DNA from: Sulfidibacterium sp964549335
GTDB taxonomy: Bacteria; Bacteroidota; Bacteroidia; Bacteroidales; F082
Assembly (NCBI GenBank): GCA_964549335.1
Contig: CAZJUQ010000031.1
Coordinates: forward strand, 52,257 to 116,256
DNA length: 64,000 bases
Direction: 5' to 3'
In this document: in pieces, positions 50,581-59,699 of the stretch
Position numbering within the stretch: position 1 is the stretch's first letter
Layout of the letters: the number at the start of each line of letters is the position of its first letter
The notes under the pieces: model-generated
The model's database searches: none
Told to the model about the DNA's origin: nothing
Seen by the model: only the letters and a program-made list of their open reading frames with translations
Program-made: the position numbers and the translations under genes

Positions 50581-51225
50581 ATGCTTGAAGATGTATTATT
50601 AATCGAAGAAAAACACCGCCGTGTTGCAAAAGGAATTGTAGAAGAGATTTTAAAAAACCGGAAAGATAAATTTATTGTAGCAGTTTCGGGTGAATCTGGT
50701 TCGGGAAAATCGGAACTGACACATGTAACGGCAAAATTACTGCGCGCCGGCAACATTTTTGCCAAACCCGTACATCTCGATAATTTTTTTAAAACATTAC
50801 CCCTCGAACGAAAAGAGTGGAGAATAAAAAACGGCATTGAAAATGTTGTTGGCATAAACGAAATAGATTGGGAAAAGGTGAACAAAACCGTTGATGATTT
50901 TAAAAACGGCAGGGAGTCGGCAATGCCTTGTGTCGATTTGGTTACCGAACAAGTTGATACGCTTATTACCGATTTTAGCGGTATCGATATCCTTGTGCTT
51001 GACGGTTTGTATGCAATAAATACTCCCGGAGTCGATTTAAAGGTGTTCATAGAACTTACATACCATGAAACCAAAAAGGCACAATCGTCGAGAGGGAAAG
51101 AAAAAACCGACGAAATACGCATGCGTGTCCTCGAAGCCGAACACAAAGCGGTACTGTCGCTTAAATCAAAAGCCGATTTGTTTGTGAACAAAAATTATCA
51201 ACTTGTAAAGGCAAAATCCCAATAG
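50581..51225 (+). CDS. uridine kinase-like P-loop kinase
   Basis: A 214-aa P-loop NTPase with Walker A GESGSGKS at residues 37-44, VHLDNFFKTLP as the phosphate-acceptor region and ILVLDGLYAINTP as Walker B-like text. This is the uridine kinase/phosphoribulokinase fold. It is too short and divergent to be called Udk. Its 14-bp spacing to the phosphorylase fusion suggests that it phosphorylates a sugar or nucleoside linked to that pathway, which is inference. It is convergent with the T9SS gene, with 72 bp between them. Confidence 0.78.
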   Translation: MLEDVLLIEEKHRRVAKGIVEEILKNRKDKFIVAVSGESGSGKSELTHVTAKLLRAGNIFAKPVHLDNFFKTLPLERKEWRIKNGIENVVGINEIDWEKVNKTVDDFKNGRESAMPCVDLVTEQVDTLITDFSGIDILVLDGLYAINTPGVDLKVFIELTYHETKKAQSSRGKEKTDEIRMRVLEAEHKAVLSLKSKADLFVNKNYQLVKAKSQ

Positions 51226-51297
51226 GTTACAAAAAGAAACGGGGGTCTTTGTTCCTTTCGGGAACAGAACATTTTCAAACGGTAACAGTTCAAACGT

Positions 51298-54200
51298 CTA
51301 TTTCCCCAATACCACCTTAACGCTGTAAACCGTGCCGTTGTCGTCGGTAAGTTTAATAAAGTACAGACCTTTGGGGAGGGTTGTGAGGTTGAAACTGTAA
51401 CTGTCGTGTTGTTTTCCTATTATTCCTTGTTTGAAAATTTTCCCCTCAACGCCTGATATCATATAAGTAAATTGCGAGTTTGACGGAAGGGGGACACAAA
51501 CTTTTCCGTTGCTGGGAACCGGGAATGCTTTTATCTTGTTTCCCGTTTTTACACTGTTAACCGAAGTAATATCTGTACAACCCACCATGGTAAATTCGGC
51601 TGCCGAAGCCCAGGCGTTACCGTTTACTTCCGACAATGCCAGCAAGCGGAAATATCTTCCTATTACACCGTCGGGGAACTCTATACTTTGAGGTGCCGAT
51701 GTATTTGTAAATTGGCCGGTACTTACCGGTTCGCCCCAATCGTTTTCATCGTCCGAAATGTATAATTCGTAATCTTTTATCCTTCCGTTTTGCCCGTCTT
51801 GGCGTGTGAGATAAGTGAATTTGAAGATTTTATAAGTTCTGCCCATATCTATTTGTATTTCGTGCGGGTACGGGTCGCTGCCGGTGCTCCAGCGGGTATG
51901 CCAAATGGTTGACGGGTCGCCGTCGAAACTCATTACGGCAAGACCCGGAAAGTTTGTCTCCTCGCTGTCAACATACAACAGACTCCACTCCTCTTTCGGC
52001 AATTCGGCGGGGTTGTTGCAATCCTCTATGGAGGGACATTTCGAAACCGAGAACATGTCAACAATGGTTTTTGAATAACTTTCGCCGTTTTTTTCAACGG
52101 TGAGGGTAACCGTATAGTTGCCCTCGTGTCCCGGCACCACTTTCGGATTGCGCATATGTATGTTTTCTATGTATTCGGGTTCGGGCGAAATATTCCAAGT
52201 CCACGTTGCACCGTCATGATTCAAGATGCTGTGATCATCAAGCACTATTGTATCCCACATGCACGAAAAATGTTCGCGTTCGACCCACGGATTTATTATG
52301 GGAGTAAAATCGGTTTCCAACAATGGCGATTCCCATACTCCCGCACTTCCTGCAACTCTCAATTTTCCGTCCCTGAAAAAGGGCAAAGCCAAATTGACAT
52401 CCATGCCGGCAGGATATCCTTGACTGAAAGTCTCCCAGTCGGACATACCCTCTTTGCGATAATATACCATTGCCGTAGAACCGCCGCGCGAAGTGGTGAA
52501 AAGGTAAACGATATCGGTGCCGTTGTTCGACGGTTGAACCACAATATCTTTGGTAAATGCCGAAACACTGCCTGTCCAGTCTTCCCATGTGTCGCCACCG
52601 TCGGTAGAGCGGAACACTTTTCCTATATCCGCCGTCCATGTTCCGTTTTGCAGGCATGCATAGATGACATTCTCGTTATAGGGTGAAATGGCGAAAAAGA
52701 GTTTTCCTTTCCAGTAGCTGGTGCCGTAAGGGCTACTGCACAATGCCGGCTTAAGTGTCCAGGTGTAGCCGCCGTCTTCGCTTTTGTACAGTCCTTTGTT
52801 TACAATGTCGGCGTAAAAAACGTCGGGATTGCTGTAACTTATTTGCAGATAACGTACCTTTCCGGGAAAAGTATGGAGCAATTCGTACGATTCGCCCACA
52901 TCGGTACTTTTCCAAAATCCGTTGTTTTCGCCGAGGAAAAATGTTCCGTAGTAGTTTGTGTGGGTGACGAAATTACTGCGTCTTCCGCCGTATTCGTCCA
53001 TATTGGGATATTTACTGAAAAGGAAACGTCCCCCGGGCGGGTCGGTAGCGGTGGGGGGAAGTATCCAGCCGTTTCCCAGATCGTTGAATGCCACATGGCG
53101 GCTTTTACCTTGTACCACCCAGCCCGTTGGCGATTCGGCGCCTCCCATACGCAGGGCTTTGGGTTGATAAAAGTCGGCAATGGCTGTATTGCCGTTGTGG
53201 TATCTTCCGCCTACCGTAATGTCCTCGTTCCAGCCTTGGTCGAATCCCCACATGTCGGACCCAACCAAACCGTTTATACGTACATGATAGTTGCTTTGAA
53301 GCAAAAAATAATCGGTTGAGAGGTTCATGCCTCCGTCGGTAGCAACCCAGGTGTCACCGTTTGCAAGCATTTTTATATCTTGAATATCGGGATGAATGCT
53401 AAAATTGCCGGAATATCCGCCAACGGCGACAAAGTATGTGCCTCCCGTACCCGATTTGTATAATGTTGTGGTTCCAACGAAAATCATATTGGGATTTACG
53501 GGTGACACATCCATGGCAAGGTCGAAAAATCCCTGTCCGTTGTTCATGGGAAATTGGGGTGTATTGCCTGTGGCTACAAGTTGCCAGTTCCACGAACCGT
53601 TGGTAATAATGCCTTTGTATAAATAGGGGGTGTTGTCGCTGCTTAGCATAATAACATAAAGCAAATCGGGATTTGCGTCGCATACCGAGAGCAATCCGCC
53701 GCTAACCTCAGTTATCGACGAAACAAAAGATGGTTCGAGACTAAAACTTGTTCCTCCGTCGGTAGATACGGCTAAAGCAAAATTTCCGCCGTTTTTTGTA
53801 AGTACATAAACCGTATTGGGGTCACCGGGTTTTATTTCCACATCCCACGAGGGTGAATTCCACTTTTGTGTCCAGGTTATACCCCCGTCGGTGGTTAAAT
53901 GAACACCGTTGGATGATGTGGAATATATTTTTTGAGGATTTGAAGGGTCTATTGTCAATTGGTTCGAGGAAAATTGTTGTCCTGTATTTAACAAGGGCGT
54001 CCAGCTGTTACCACCGTCGGTACTTTTGTGTATTTGGTTTCCTGCCGATACATAAACAATGTTTTCGTTGAGGGGATTAATGCTTATTGCAGTAATTCCA
54101 CCGCCGAAAGGGTATTCGGGAGACATTAACTGCCAGTTGAGCCCGCCGTCCGTGGTTTTGTTTACAAAACCTGTCTCGGTTCCGCAATAGATAATATTGT

Positions 54201-54708
54201 TGTCGGTGGATGCTACGTCAAACGAATAGACATTAGCTTGCCAGGGGCACGATAGAGTGTCGGAACCCGAAGTGTTTAACCAATAGGTCTCTTTTGGACC
54301 TAAGAAAGTCCAGTTTGCCGTGTCGCGAACCCTTTTTCCGCCGAAAGCATCTATTTGAGCCTTTTTCAATTGTGCGTAGTACAGTGTTAAATCGGGAAGC
54401 TCTATTTCACCGTTATTATCAACGTGTTCGCCTACAACCCTGCTCCAAATTTTAAAATAACGGGTCAAAGCGTTTTCCCCGTTACCGTGTTCCGATATAT
54501 ATTTCCGGTATTTGTTAGTAATTTCATTGAAATTTACGGGGTACTTATATAACATCTTCCCCCATTCGGGATAATTTTCTTGAAAAGCCGGTTTGTATTC
54601 CCTGATTATCCCCGGAAAATAATCGTAGGGGGTAAACATTTTTTGTGCATTGAGCGATAACGAAAAAAATGCCGCTGATACAAAAAGGAAGATTTTAATA
54701 TTGTTCAT
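51298..54708 (-). CDS. large secreted BNR/propeller protein with PKD, discoidin and T9SS sorting domain
   Basis: A 1136-aa exported protein. The signal peptide ends FSLSLNAQ. Residues about 130-800 contain many Asp-box repeats (TTDGGLNW, STDGGNSW, STDVGES, SEDGGYTW, STDGGDTW) of sialidase/VPS10-like propellers. A PKD-like domain follows (ATWTWNISPEP, then GNYTVTLTVEKNGESYSK), then an F5/8 type C (discoidin) carbohydrate-binding module (DGDPSTIWHTRW, PHEIQIDMG, GRYFRLLALSE). The end is a type A T9SS sorting domain (KAFPVPSNGKVCV, YSFNLTTLPKGLYFIKL). It is therefore a cell-surface or secreted protein, possibly an adhesin or glycan binder; no catalytic sialidase Arg triad is evident. Confidence 0.9.
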   Translation of the reverse strand: MNNIKIFLFVSAAFFSLSLNAQKMFTPYDYFPGIIREYKPAFQENYPEWGKMLYKYPVNFNEITNKYRKYISEHGNGENALTRYFKIWSRVVGEHVDNNGEIELPDLTLYYAQLKKAQIDAFGGKRVRDTANWTFLGPKETYWLNTSGSDTLSCPWQANVYSFDVASTDNNIIYCGTETGFVNKTTDGGLNWQLMSPEYPFGGGITAISINPLNENIVYVSAGNQIHKSTDGGNSWTPLLNTGQQFSSNQLTIDPSNPQKIYSTSSNGVHLTTDGGITWTQKWNSPSWDVEIKPGDPNTVYVLTKNGGNFALAVSTDGGTSFSLEPSFVSSITEVSGGLLSVCDANPDLLYVIMLSSDNTPYLYKGIITNGSWNWQLVATGNTPQFPMNNGQGFFDLAMDVSPVNPNMIFVGTTTLYKSGTGGTYFVAVGGYSGNFSIHPDIQDIKMLANGDTWVATDGGMNLSTDYFLLQSNYHVRINGLVGSDMWGFDQGWNEDITVGGRYHNGNTAIADFYQPKALRMGGAESPTGWVVQGKSRHVAFNDLGNGWILPPTATDPPGGRFLFSKYPNMDEYGGRRSNFVTHTNYYGTFFLGENNGFWKSTDVGESYELLHTFPGKVRYLQISYSNPDVFYADIVNKGLYKSEDGGYTWTLKPALCSSPYGTSYWKGKLFFAISPYNENVIYACLQNGTWTADIGKVFRSTDGGDTWEDWTGSVSAFTKDIVVQPSNNGTDIVYLFTTSRGGSTAMVYYRKEGMSDWETFSQGYPAGMDVNLALPFFRDGKLRVAGSAGVWESPLLETDFTPIINPWVEREHFSCMWDTIVLDDHSILNHDGATWTWNISPEPEYIENIHMRNPKVVPGHEGNYTVTLTVEKNGESYSKTIVDMFSVSKCPSIEDCNNPAELPKEEWSLLYVDSEETNFPGLAVMSFDGDPSTIWHTRWSTGSDPYPHEIQIDMGRTYKIFKFTYLTRQDGQNGRIKDYELYISDDENDWGEPVSTGQFTNTSAPQSIEFPDGVIGRYFRLLALSEVNGNAWASAAEFTMVGCTDITSVNSVKTGNKIKAFPVPSNGKVCVPLPSNSQFTYMISGVEGKIFKQGIIGKQHDSYSFNLTTLPKGLYFIKLTDDNGTVYSVKVVLGK

Positions 54709-54727
54709 TGTAAAAATTATTTTTTGC

Positions 54728-54735
54728 CAAAGGTA
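54728..54735 (-). promoter_or_regulatory. -7 box for the T9SS propeller gene
   Basis: Minus-strand TACCTTTG matches TAnnTTTG and ends 19 nt before the ATG at 54708. Confidence 0.45.
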
Positions 54736-54833
54736 TAAAATAGACGTTAAAGTTGTTAAATCGCCGTTTGATTTGTTTGTGCCCTTTTATACCCTGACGT
54801 TTAAAACTGTAATAACCAAAAAGTAATAATCCC

Positions 54834-54841
54834 TATCTTTG
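54834..54841 (+). promoter_or_regulatory. -7 box for the ABC-F gene
   Basis: TATCTTTG matches TAnnTTTG and ends 19 nt before the GTG start at 54861. It supports that start codon. Confidence 0.45.
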
Positions 54842-54860
54842 CATTTAAAACATTTCTGTA

Positions 54861-56798
54861 GTGATATCAGTACAAAACATATCCGTTGATTTCGGGGGCG
54901 AGAACCTTTTTTCAAGTGTTACATTTACGCTGAACCACAAAGAGCGGGTTGGTCTGGCGGGGAAAAACGGCGCCGGAAAAACAACACTTTTGAAGATTAT
55001 TGCCGGGGAGTTGCAACCGGCAACAGGTTCGGTGGTCATTCCCGAAGGTGTGGAGATAGGATATTTACCCCAAGAAAAATATTTGGACAGCAATAGCACG
55101 GTTCTCAACGAAACCCTTTCGGTGTTTACACGGATAAAAACTCTGGAACGTAAAGCTTTTGAAATAGGAGAACAAATTGCCGGCAGAACCGATTACGATA
55201 GTAAAGAATATTTGAAACTTATAGAAAAACTAAACGAAATAAATCATCAATTGCAGATATTGGATTTGGGAAAATCGGAAGGTAATGCCGAAAGAATACT
55301 GAAAGGTATGGGATTTAATGCGGGAGAGTTTCACAAACCGTTAAAAACATTTAGTTTCGGGTGGCAAATGCGGGTTGAACTTGCAAAACTTTTACTTCTG
55401 CAACCCGGACTTTTGCTTTTGGACGAACCTACCAACCATCTTGATATCGATTCGATTGAGTGGCTCGAAAATTTTCTGCTGACTTACAGGGGGTCGGTAT
55501 TGTTGGTATCGCACGACAGGGCTTTTCTCGATAACTTGACAACACGCACCATCGAAATAAACAACGGTAAAATTTACGATTATAAAGTTCCTTATTCCAA
55601 CTATGTTAAATTGCGCGACGAAAGAATTGACCTGCAAAAATCAGCTTTCGACAATCAGCAAAAAGAGATACGACAAATAGAAAGGTTCATAGAACGTTTC
55701 CGTTATAAAGCCACCAAAGCCAAACAGGTTCAATCGAGAATAAAACAACTGAACAGGATGGAAAAAGTGGAGGTGGACGAGTTAAACGATTCGGCAATAC
55801 ATTTCACTTTTCCTCCGGCACCCCGTAGCGGAAAAGTCACCGTTGAAGGTATATCGGTTAGTAAATCGTACGGCGATAAAAAAGTTTTGGAGAATATCGA
55901 TTTTCAAATTATTCGTGGAGAAAAAATCGCTTTTATAGGCAGAAACGGAGAGGGGAAAACCACACTGTCGAAAATAATAGCAAAAAAAACCGACTATACG
56001 GGAACCCTCAAATACGGAAATAATGTTTTGACGGGTTATTATTCCCAGGATCAATGGGATATGCTCGACGGTGAAGCAACGGTTTTTGAAACTCTGGATA
56101 ATGTTGCCGTGGGAGAAATACGTAAACGCCTTACCAATATTCTCGGCTCGTTTTTGTTTCAAGGCGACGATATTCACAAAAAGGTAAAAGTCCTTTCGGG
56201 AGGCGAAAAGGCGCGTCTGTCGTTGGCTAAACTCCTCCTTTCGCCATCAAACCTTTTAATACTCGACGAACCTACCAACCACCTCGACCTTGTTACCAAA
56301 GACATTTTGAAAAATGCCCTTCTACAATACGACGGTACACTGGTAGTAATTTCGCACGACAGAGACTTCCTCGAAGGTCTTACAACAAGGCTTTATGAAT
56401 TTAAAAACAAAAAAATAAAAGAGTTTCGGGGAGATATCTTGGAATATCTCGAAAAAAGAAAAATAGAGAGGCTGGCACAACTCGAATATAAAGAGAGTGC
56501 CGCAAAAGAGACGAAAACGGTTTCGGCAAACAAAATATCGTGGGAACAAAAAAAAGAACTCGACCGAAAAAAACGAAAACTGAAAAACCAAGCCGGAAAA
56601 CTGGAAGAAAAAATAGAGATGCTGGAAAAAAATATTTCGGAAACGGAAAAAAAACTGTCGCATCCCGAAAAATACGGTGACGAGATAAAATCGGGCGAAC
56701 TCTACAAAGTTTACGACAACCTTCAAAAGGAGTTGGAAGAGCTGTTTGCCCGCTGGGAAAAGTTGCAAAACGAACTCGAAAAGACGGAAAAAAGTTGA
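54861..56798 (+). CDS. ABC-F family ATPase (Uup/ribosome-associated)
   Basis: A 645-aa soluble protein with two ABC ATPase domains and no membrane part, from a GTG start. Walker A motifs are GKNGAGKTT (residues 34-42) and GRNGEGKTT (360-368). Signatures are FSFGWQMRVELAKLLL and LSGGEKARLSLAKLLL, with LLDEPTNHLDID and ILDEPTNHLDLV as Walker B. The linker has the long helix pair typical of ABC-F. The C-terminal 100 residues form a charged coiled coil like Uup. Such proteins act on the ribosome as translation factors; some protect it from antibiotics, but nothing here points to resistance. Confidence 0.93.
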   Translation: MISVQNISVDFGGENLFSSVTFTLNHKERVGLAGKNGAGKTTLLKIIAGELQPATGSVVIPEGVEIGYLPQEKYLDSNSTVLNETLSVFTRIKTLERKAFEIGEQIAGRTDYDSKEYLKLIEKLNEINHQLQILDLGKSEGNAERILKGMGFNAGEFHKPLKTFSFGWQMRVELAKLLLLQPGLLLLDEPTNHLDIDSIEWLENFLLTYRGSVLLVSHDRAFLDNLTTRTIEINNGKIYDYKVPYSNYVKLRDERIDLQKSAFDNQQKEIRQIERFIERFRYKATKAKQVQSRIKQLNRMEKVEVDELNDSAIHFTFPPAPRSGKVTVEGISVSKSYGDKKVLENIDFQIIRGEKIAFIGRNGEGKTTLSKIIAKKTDYTGTLKYGNNVLTGYYSQDQWDMLDGEATVFETLDNVAVGEIRKRLTNILGSFLFQGDDIHKKVKVLSGGEKARLSLAKLLLSPSNLLILDEPTNHLDLVTKDILKNALLQYDGTLVVISHDRDFLEGLTTRLYEFKNKKIKEFRGDILEYLEKRKIERLAQLEYKESAAKETKTVSANKISWEQKKELDRKKRKLKNQAGKLEEKIEMLEKNISETEKKLSHPEKYGDEIKSGELYKVYDNLQKELEELFARWEKLQNELEKTEKS

Positions 56799-56856
56799 AA
56801 TCATAACGGCTTTCGCAAATAATTCTTTACCTTTACAATTTATATTTTATTGATTT

Positions 56857-58419
56857 ATGAACAGGAACAGCAGTATCTACACTTTGGAGGCTACTCGTGA
56901 GTGGGATGTAATAGTAATAGGAGGCGGAGCCACGGGATTGGGTACCGCACTCGAATCGGCAACAAGAGGTTACAAAACCCTACTGTTGGAACAAGACGAT
57001 TTCTCGAAAGGCACGTCGAGTCGCAGTACCAAATTGGTGCACGGTGGTGTTAGATATTTGGCGCAAGGCGATGTTTCGTTGGTGCTCGAAGCACTGAAAG
57101 AACGCGGACTTTTACGTAACAATGCCCCCCACCTTGTACGCGACCAGATGTTTGTTATTCCCAATTACGAGTGGTGGGACGGACCTTTTTATACCGTAGG
57201 ACTTAAAGTTTACGATTGGATGTCGGGAAAACTGGGTATAGGCCCCTCCGAACACATTAATCAAGGCGAAGTGTTAAAAGCCATTCCCAACCTGAAAAAA
57301 GAGGGATTGCTCGGCGGTGTTATTTATTACGACGGACAGTTCGACGATGCCCGCCTCGCCGTAAACCTCGCCCAAACTTGCGTCGAAAACGGGGGAACGG
57401 TAATAAACTACTTTAAAGTTACAGGTCTGTTGAAAAACGACAAGGGTATGATTTGCGGTGTGAAAGCTGTTGATAACGAAACCGGCAAACAGTACCGGAT
57501 TGCCGCAAAAGTGGTTGTAAATGCCACAGGAGTATTTGCCGATACCATTTTGAAAATGGACAATCCCGACGCCCCCAAAACCATTGTCCCCTCGCAAGGA
57601 GTGCACATTATTCTCGATAAAAAGTTTCTTCAGGGAGACTCGGCAATAATGATACCCAAAACTTCCGACGGTCGTGTTTTATTTGCCGTTCCATGGCACA
57701 ATAAGGTTATTGTCGGAACCACCGATACCCTAATGGAAAATATTTCCCTCGAACCGAGGGCACTACCCGAAGAGATTGACTTTATTCTGAATACCGCATC
57801 AAAATATCTTGCCTATCCACCCCGAAAAGAGGACGTGCTAAGTGTTTTTGCAGGTTTGAGACCACTTGCCGCACCCGCAGGTGAAAACGAAAAGACAAAA
57901 GAGATTTCGCGAAACCATAAAATAACCGTTTCGGTATCGGGATTGGTTACAATAACAGGTGGAAAATGGACAACATACCGCAAAATGGGCGAAGATGCTA
58001 TCGAAAAAGCTCAACTTATAGCAGGTTTGCCGGAACACCCCTCGGTAACGGCAAATATGCCAATACACGGATATGTGAAACACCTCGACGATAACGACCC
58101 CCTACGGTTTTACGGCTCCGATGCGGCAAAAATCAAAGAACTTATGAAAATAAATCCTAAATTGGAGAAAAAAATAGTGGATGGTTATAATTATACCCTT
58201 GCCGAAATCGTTTGGGCGGTTCGACACGAAATGGCAAGAACGGTCGAAGATTTCCTGGCTCGGCGGATACGACTGTTACTCCTCGACGCACGAGCAAGTA
58301 TCGAAGCTGCTCCCGTAGTTGCCAAAGTAATGGCCTCGGAATTGGGATACAGACGAAAATGGCAAAAAGAACAAATAACCAAATATACCGGATTGGCAAA
58401 AAACTATTTGTTAAACTGA
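56857..58419 (+). CDS. glpD: glycerol-3-phosphate dehydrogenase (FAD-dependent, aerobic type)
   Basis: GlpD oxidises glycerol 3-phosphate to dihydroxyacetone phosphate at the membrane, passing electrons to quinone. The 520-aa protein opens with the FAD loop VIVIGGGATGLGTALESATRG, then SRSTKLVHGGVRYLAQGD (family signature), GGVIYYDGQFDDARLA, GTTDT and GGKWTTYRKMGEDA. The C-terminal DAO domain with AEIVWAVRHEMARTVEDFLARR is intact. glpK lies 1.3 kb downstream, with an AT-rich insert between. It completes the glycerol catabolic pair together with that gene. Confidence 0.95.
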   Translation: MNRNSSIYTLEATREWDVIVIGGGATGLGTALESATRGYKTLLLEQDDFSKGTSSRSTKLVHGGVRYLAQGDVSLVLEALKERGLLRNNAPHLVRDQMFVIPNYEWWDGPFYTVGLKVYDWMSGKLGIGPSEHINQGEVLKAIPNLKKEGLLGGVIYYDGQFDDARLAVNLAQTCVENGGTVINYFKVTGLLKNDKGMICGVKAVDNETGKQYRIAAKVVVNATGVFADTILKMDNPDAPKTIVPSQGVHIILDKKFLQGDSAIMIPKTSDGRVLFAVPWHNKVIVGTTDTLMENISLEPRALPEEIDFILNTASKYLAYPPRKEDVLSVFAGLRPLAAPAGENEKTKEISRNHKITVSVSGLVTITGGKWTTYRKMGEDAIEKAQLIAGLPEHPSVTANMPIHGYVKHLDDNDPLRFYGSDAAKIKELMKINPKLEKKIVDGYNYTLAEIVWAVRHEMARTVEDFLARRIRLLLLDARASIEAAPVVAKVMASELGYRRKWQKEQITKYTGLAKNYLLN

Positions 58420-58556
58420 ATTTTATATGTGAATTTTTTCGTTTTTCAGAATCTTTTTGCCGTGGCAATTTATTACATCCGTTTGTGAAAAATTGAAAAA
58501 ACAGAACTGGTTTTATTTGAAAGTTGGGCACAATATAACGGATAGAAAATTATAAT

Positions 58557-59303
58557 ATGAAAAAGATAATATTTTTAAGTGTCATTCTGCTAATTTCAAT
58601 TAAAACTTTTTCTCAAAGTGTTGAAAGTATTGTAGAAAGAGTTTCTAACGAAATTTGCGATTGTATAGGAGAAGTTAAAGACAAATCAGAACTGAAGAAG
58701 AAACTAAAAGAATGTTCAGATGATAAGATTAATTTTATAATGAATAATTCGACTGAAGCAGAGAACAAAGTTTTACTGGAAGGTGATAATTTGAAAAATG
58801 TAATTACTCGGATTGAACCATATGTTTTGACTAATTGTGAAAAAGTAAGGCAAATTATCCGGAAAGACTTGAATAATGAAACTGATAAAGTAAGTGCTAA
58901 TAAAAATATTAACCCGTTTCCAACAAATTTTACAGGAAAAGATTTAAAAAAAATCAAAAAGTTGGATGGGGAAATCATTGCATTTAACGGACTTGTTACA
59001 AAAGTGTATTCAGGTTATAATGACAAACCATATTATGAAGTAAAATTGGAAGGTGGTAATACTGTTTGGATTGCTTCTCTTGTAAATAGCGGATATGAAA
59101 AAGAAGGAAAAATAATTAGACTATTAGGTTATGTTTCAAAAGTAGAAAATGATGAAGTTGCCAAAAAATACAATAAGACGGACTACCACATTTTAGTTTT
59201 TTGTGTGATAGATATGGATAGCAAGCAAATGGCGATGATGCTGGGTTCAGAACTTCAAGTAAAAGAATGGATGAATGGGAAAATACCAAAATCGAAAGAA
59301 TGA
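58557..59303 (+). CDS. exported protein of unknown function in an AT-rich insert
   Basis: A 248-aa protein with a signal peptide ending LISIKTFSQ (Gln at +1). The first mature half is cysteine-containing and helical (ICDCIGEVKDKSELKKKLKECSDDK, VLTNCEKVRQII). The second half, LDGEIIAFNGLVTKVYSGYNDKPYYEVKLEGG and WIASLVNSGYEKEGKIIRLLGYVSKVEND, looks like an OB-fold-type beta barrel; this is an inference from the pattern. Its base composition is clearly more AT-rich than glpD and glpK on either side. It appears inserted between them and is likely a recent acquisition. Confidence 0.7.
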   Translation: MKKIIFLSVILLISIKTFSQSVESIVERVSNEICDCIGEVKDKSELKKKLKECSDDKINFIMNNSTEAENKVLLEGDNLKNVITRIEPYVLTNCEKVRQIIRKDLNNETDKVSANKNINPFPTNFTGKDLKKIKKLDGEIIAFNGLVTKVYSGYNDKPYYEVKLEGGNTVWIASLVNSGYEKEGKIIRLLGYVSKVENDEVAKKYNKTDYHILVFCVIDMDSKQMAMMLGSELQVKEWMNGKIPKSKE

Positions 59304-59353
59304 AATACTATGAACAACATACAATATAAAAAACCGGGCAGATAGTGCTAATA

Positions 59354-59529
59354 ATGAATGTCATGGAAATTAACAAACATGGTAATAAATTGAAAATTAT
59401 CATCGTAAGAGACGAAAAACCGAAAATACCTTTTTGTATATCGAACTGAAAAGCCCGCAAGATTATGAAAAAGAAATTGAAAAAGAGAGAAACAAAATTG
59501 ATAAGATAATTGAAGAAGCGATTGAATAA
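59354..59529 (+). pseudogene. Frameshifted ORF remnant in the glpD-glpK insert
   Basis: From the ATG at 59354 the frame ends at a TGA (59447-59449) after 31 codons. One extra T in the T-run 59431-59435 would restore a reading frame ending PFLYIELKSPQDYEKEIEKERNKIDKIIEEAIE-type text and the TAA at 59527-59529. The downstream part is clearly protein-like (charged, helical). The upstream frame is open only back to a stop at 59327, so the fragment has lost its beginning too. I read it as a decayed gene or a sequencing error in a homopolymer. The rest of 59304-59699 shows no other gene. Confidence 0.45.
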
Positions 59530-59699
59530 CTGTGCAGAACAATACAAATCCGTCTTAAAAAATGCTTAAATTGAAACTCAACTGTTTTCATTTTTGAAAC
59601 AGTTCAAAAAGAGGGAAAAGATTGTTGGAAATATTAAATTGTTCGGTCGTGAAAAATATGAGACCTCTGTTTATTAATTAATGAAAAAGTAATACCGAC

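Noticed and set aside
51250..51266. Small hairpin TGTTCC/GGAACA between the kinase and T9SS genes
   Set aside because: Only 6 bp of stem and no T-tract; too weak to call as a terminator although the place is suitable.
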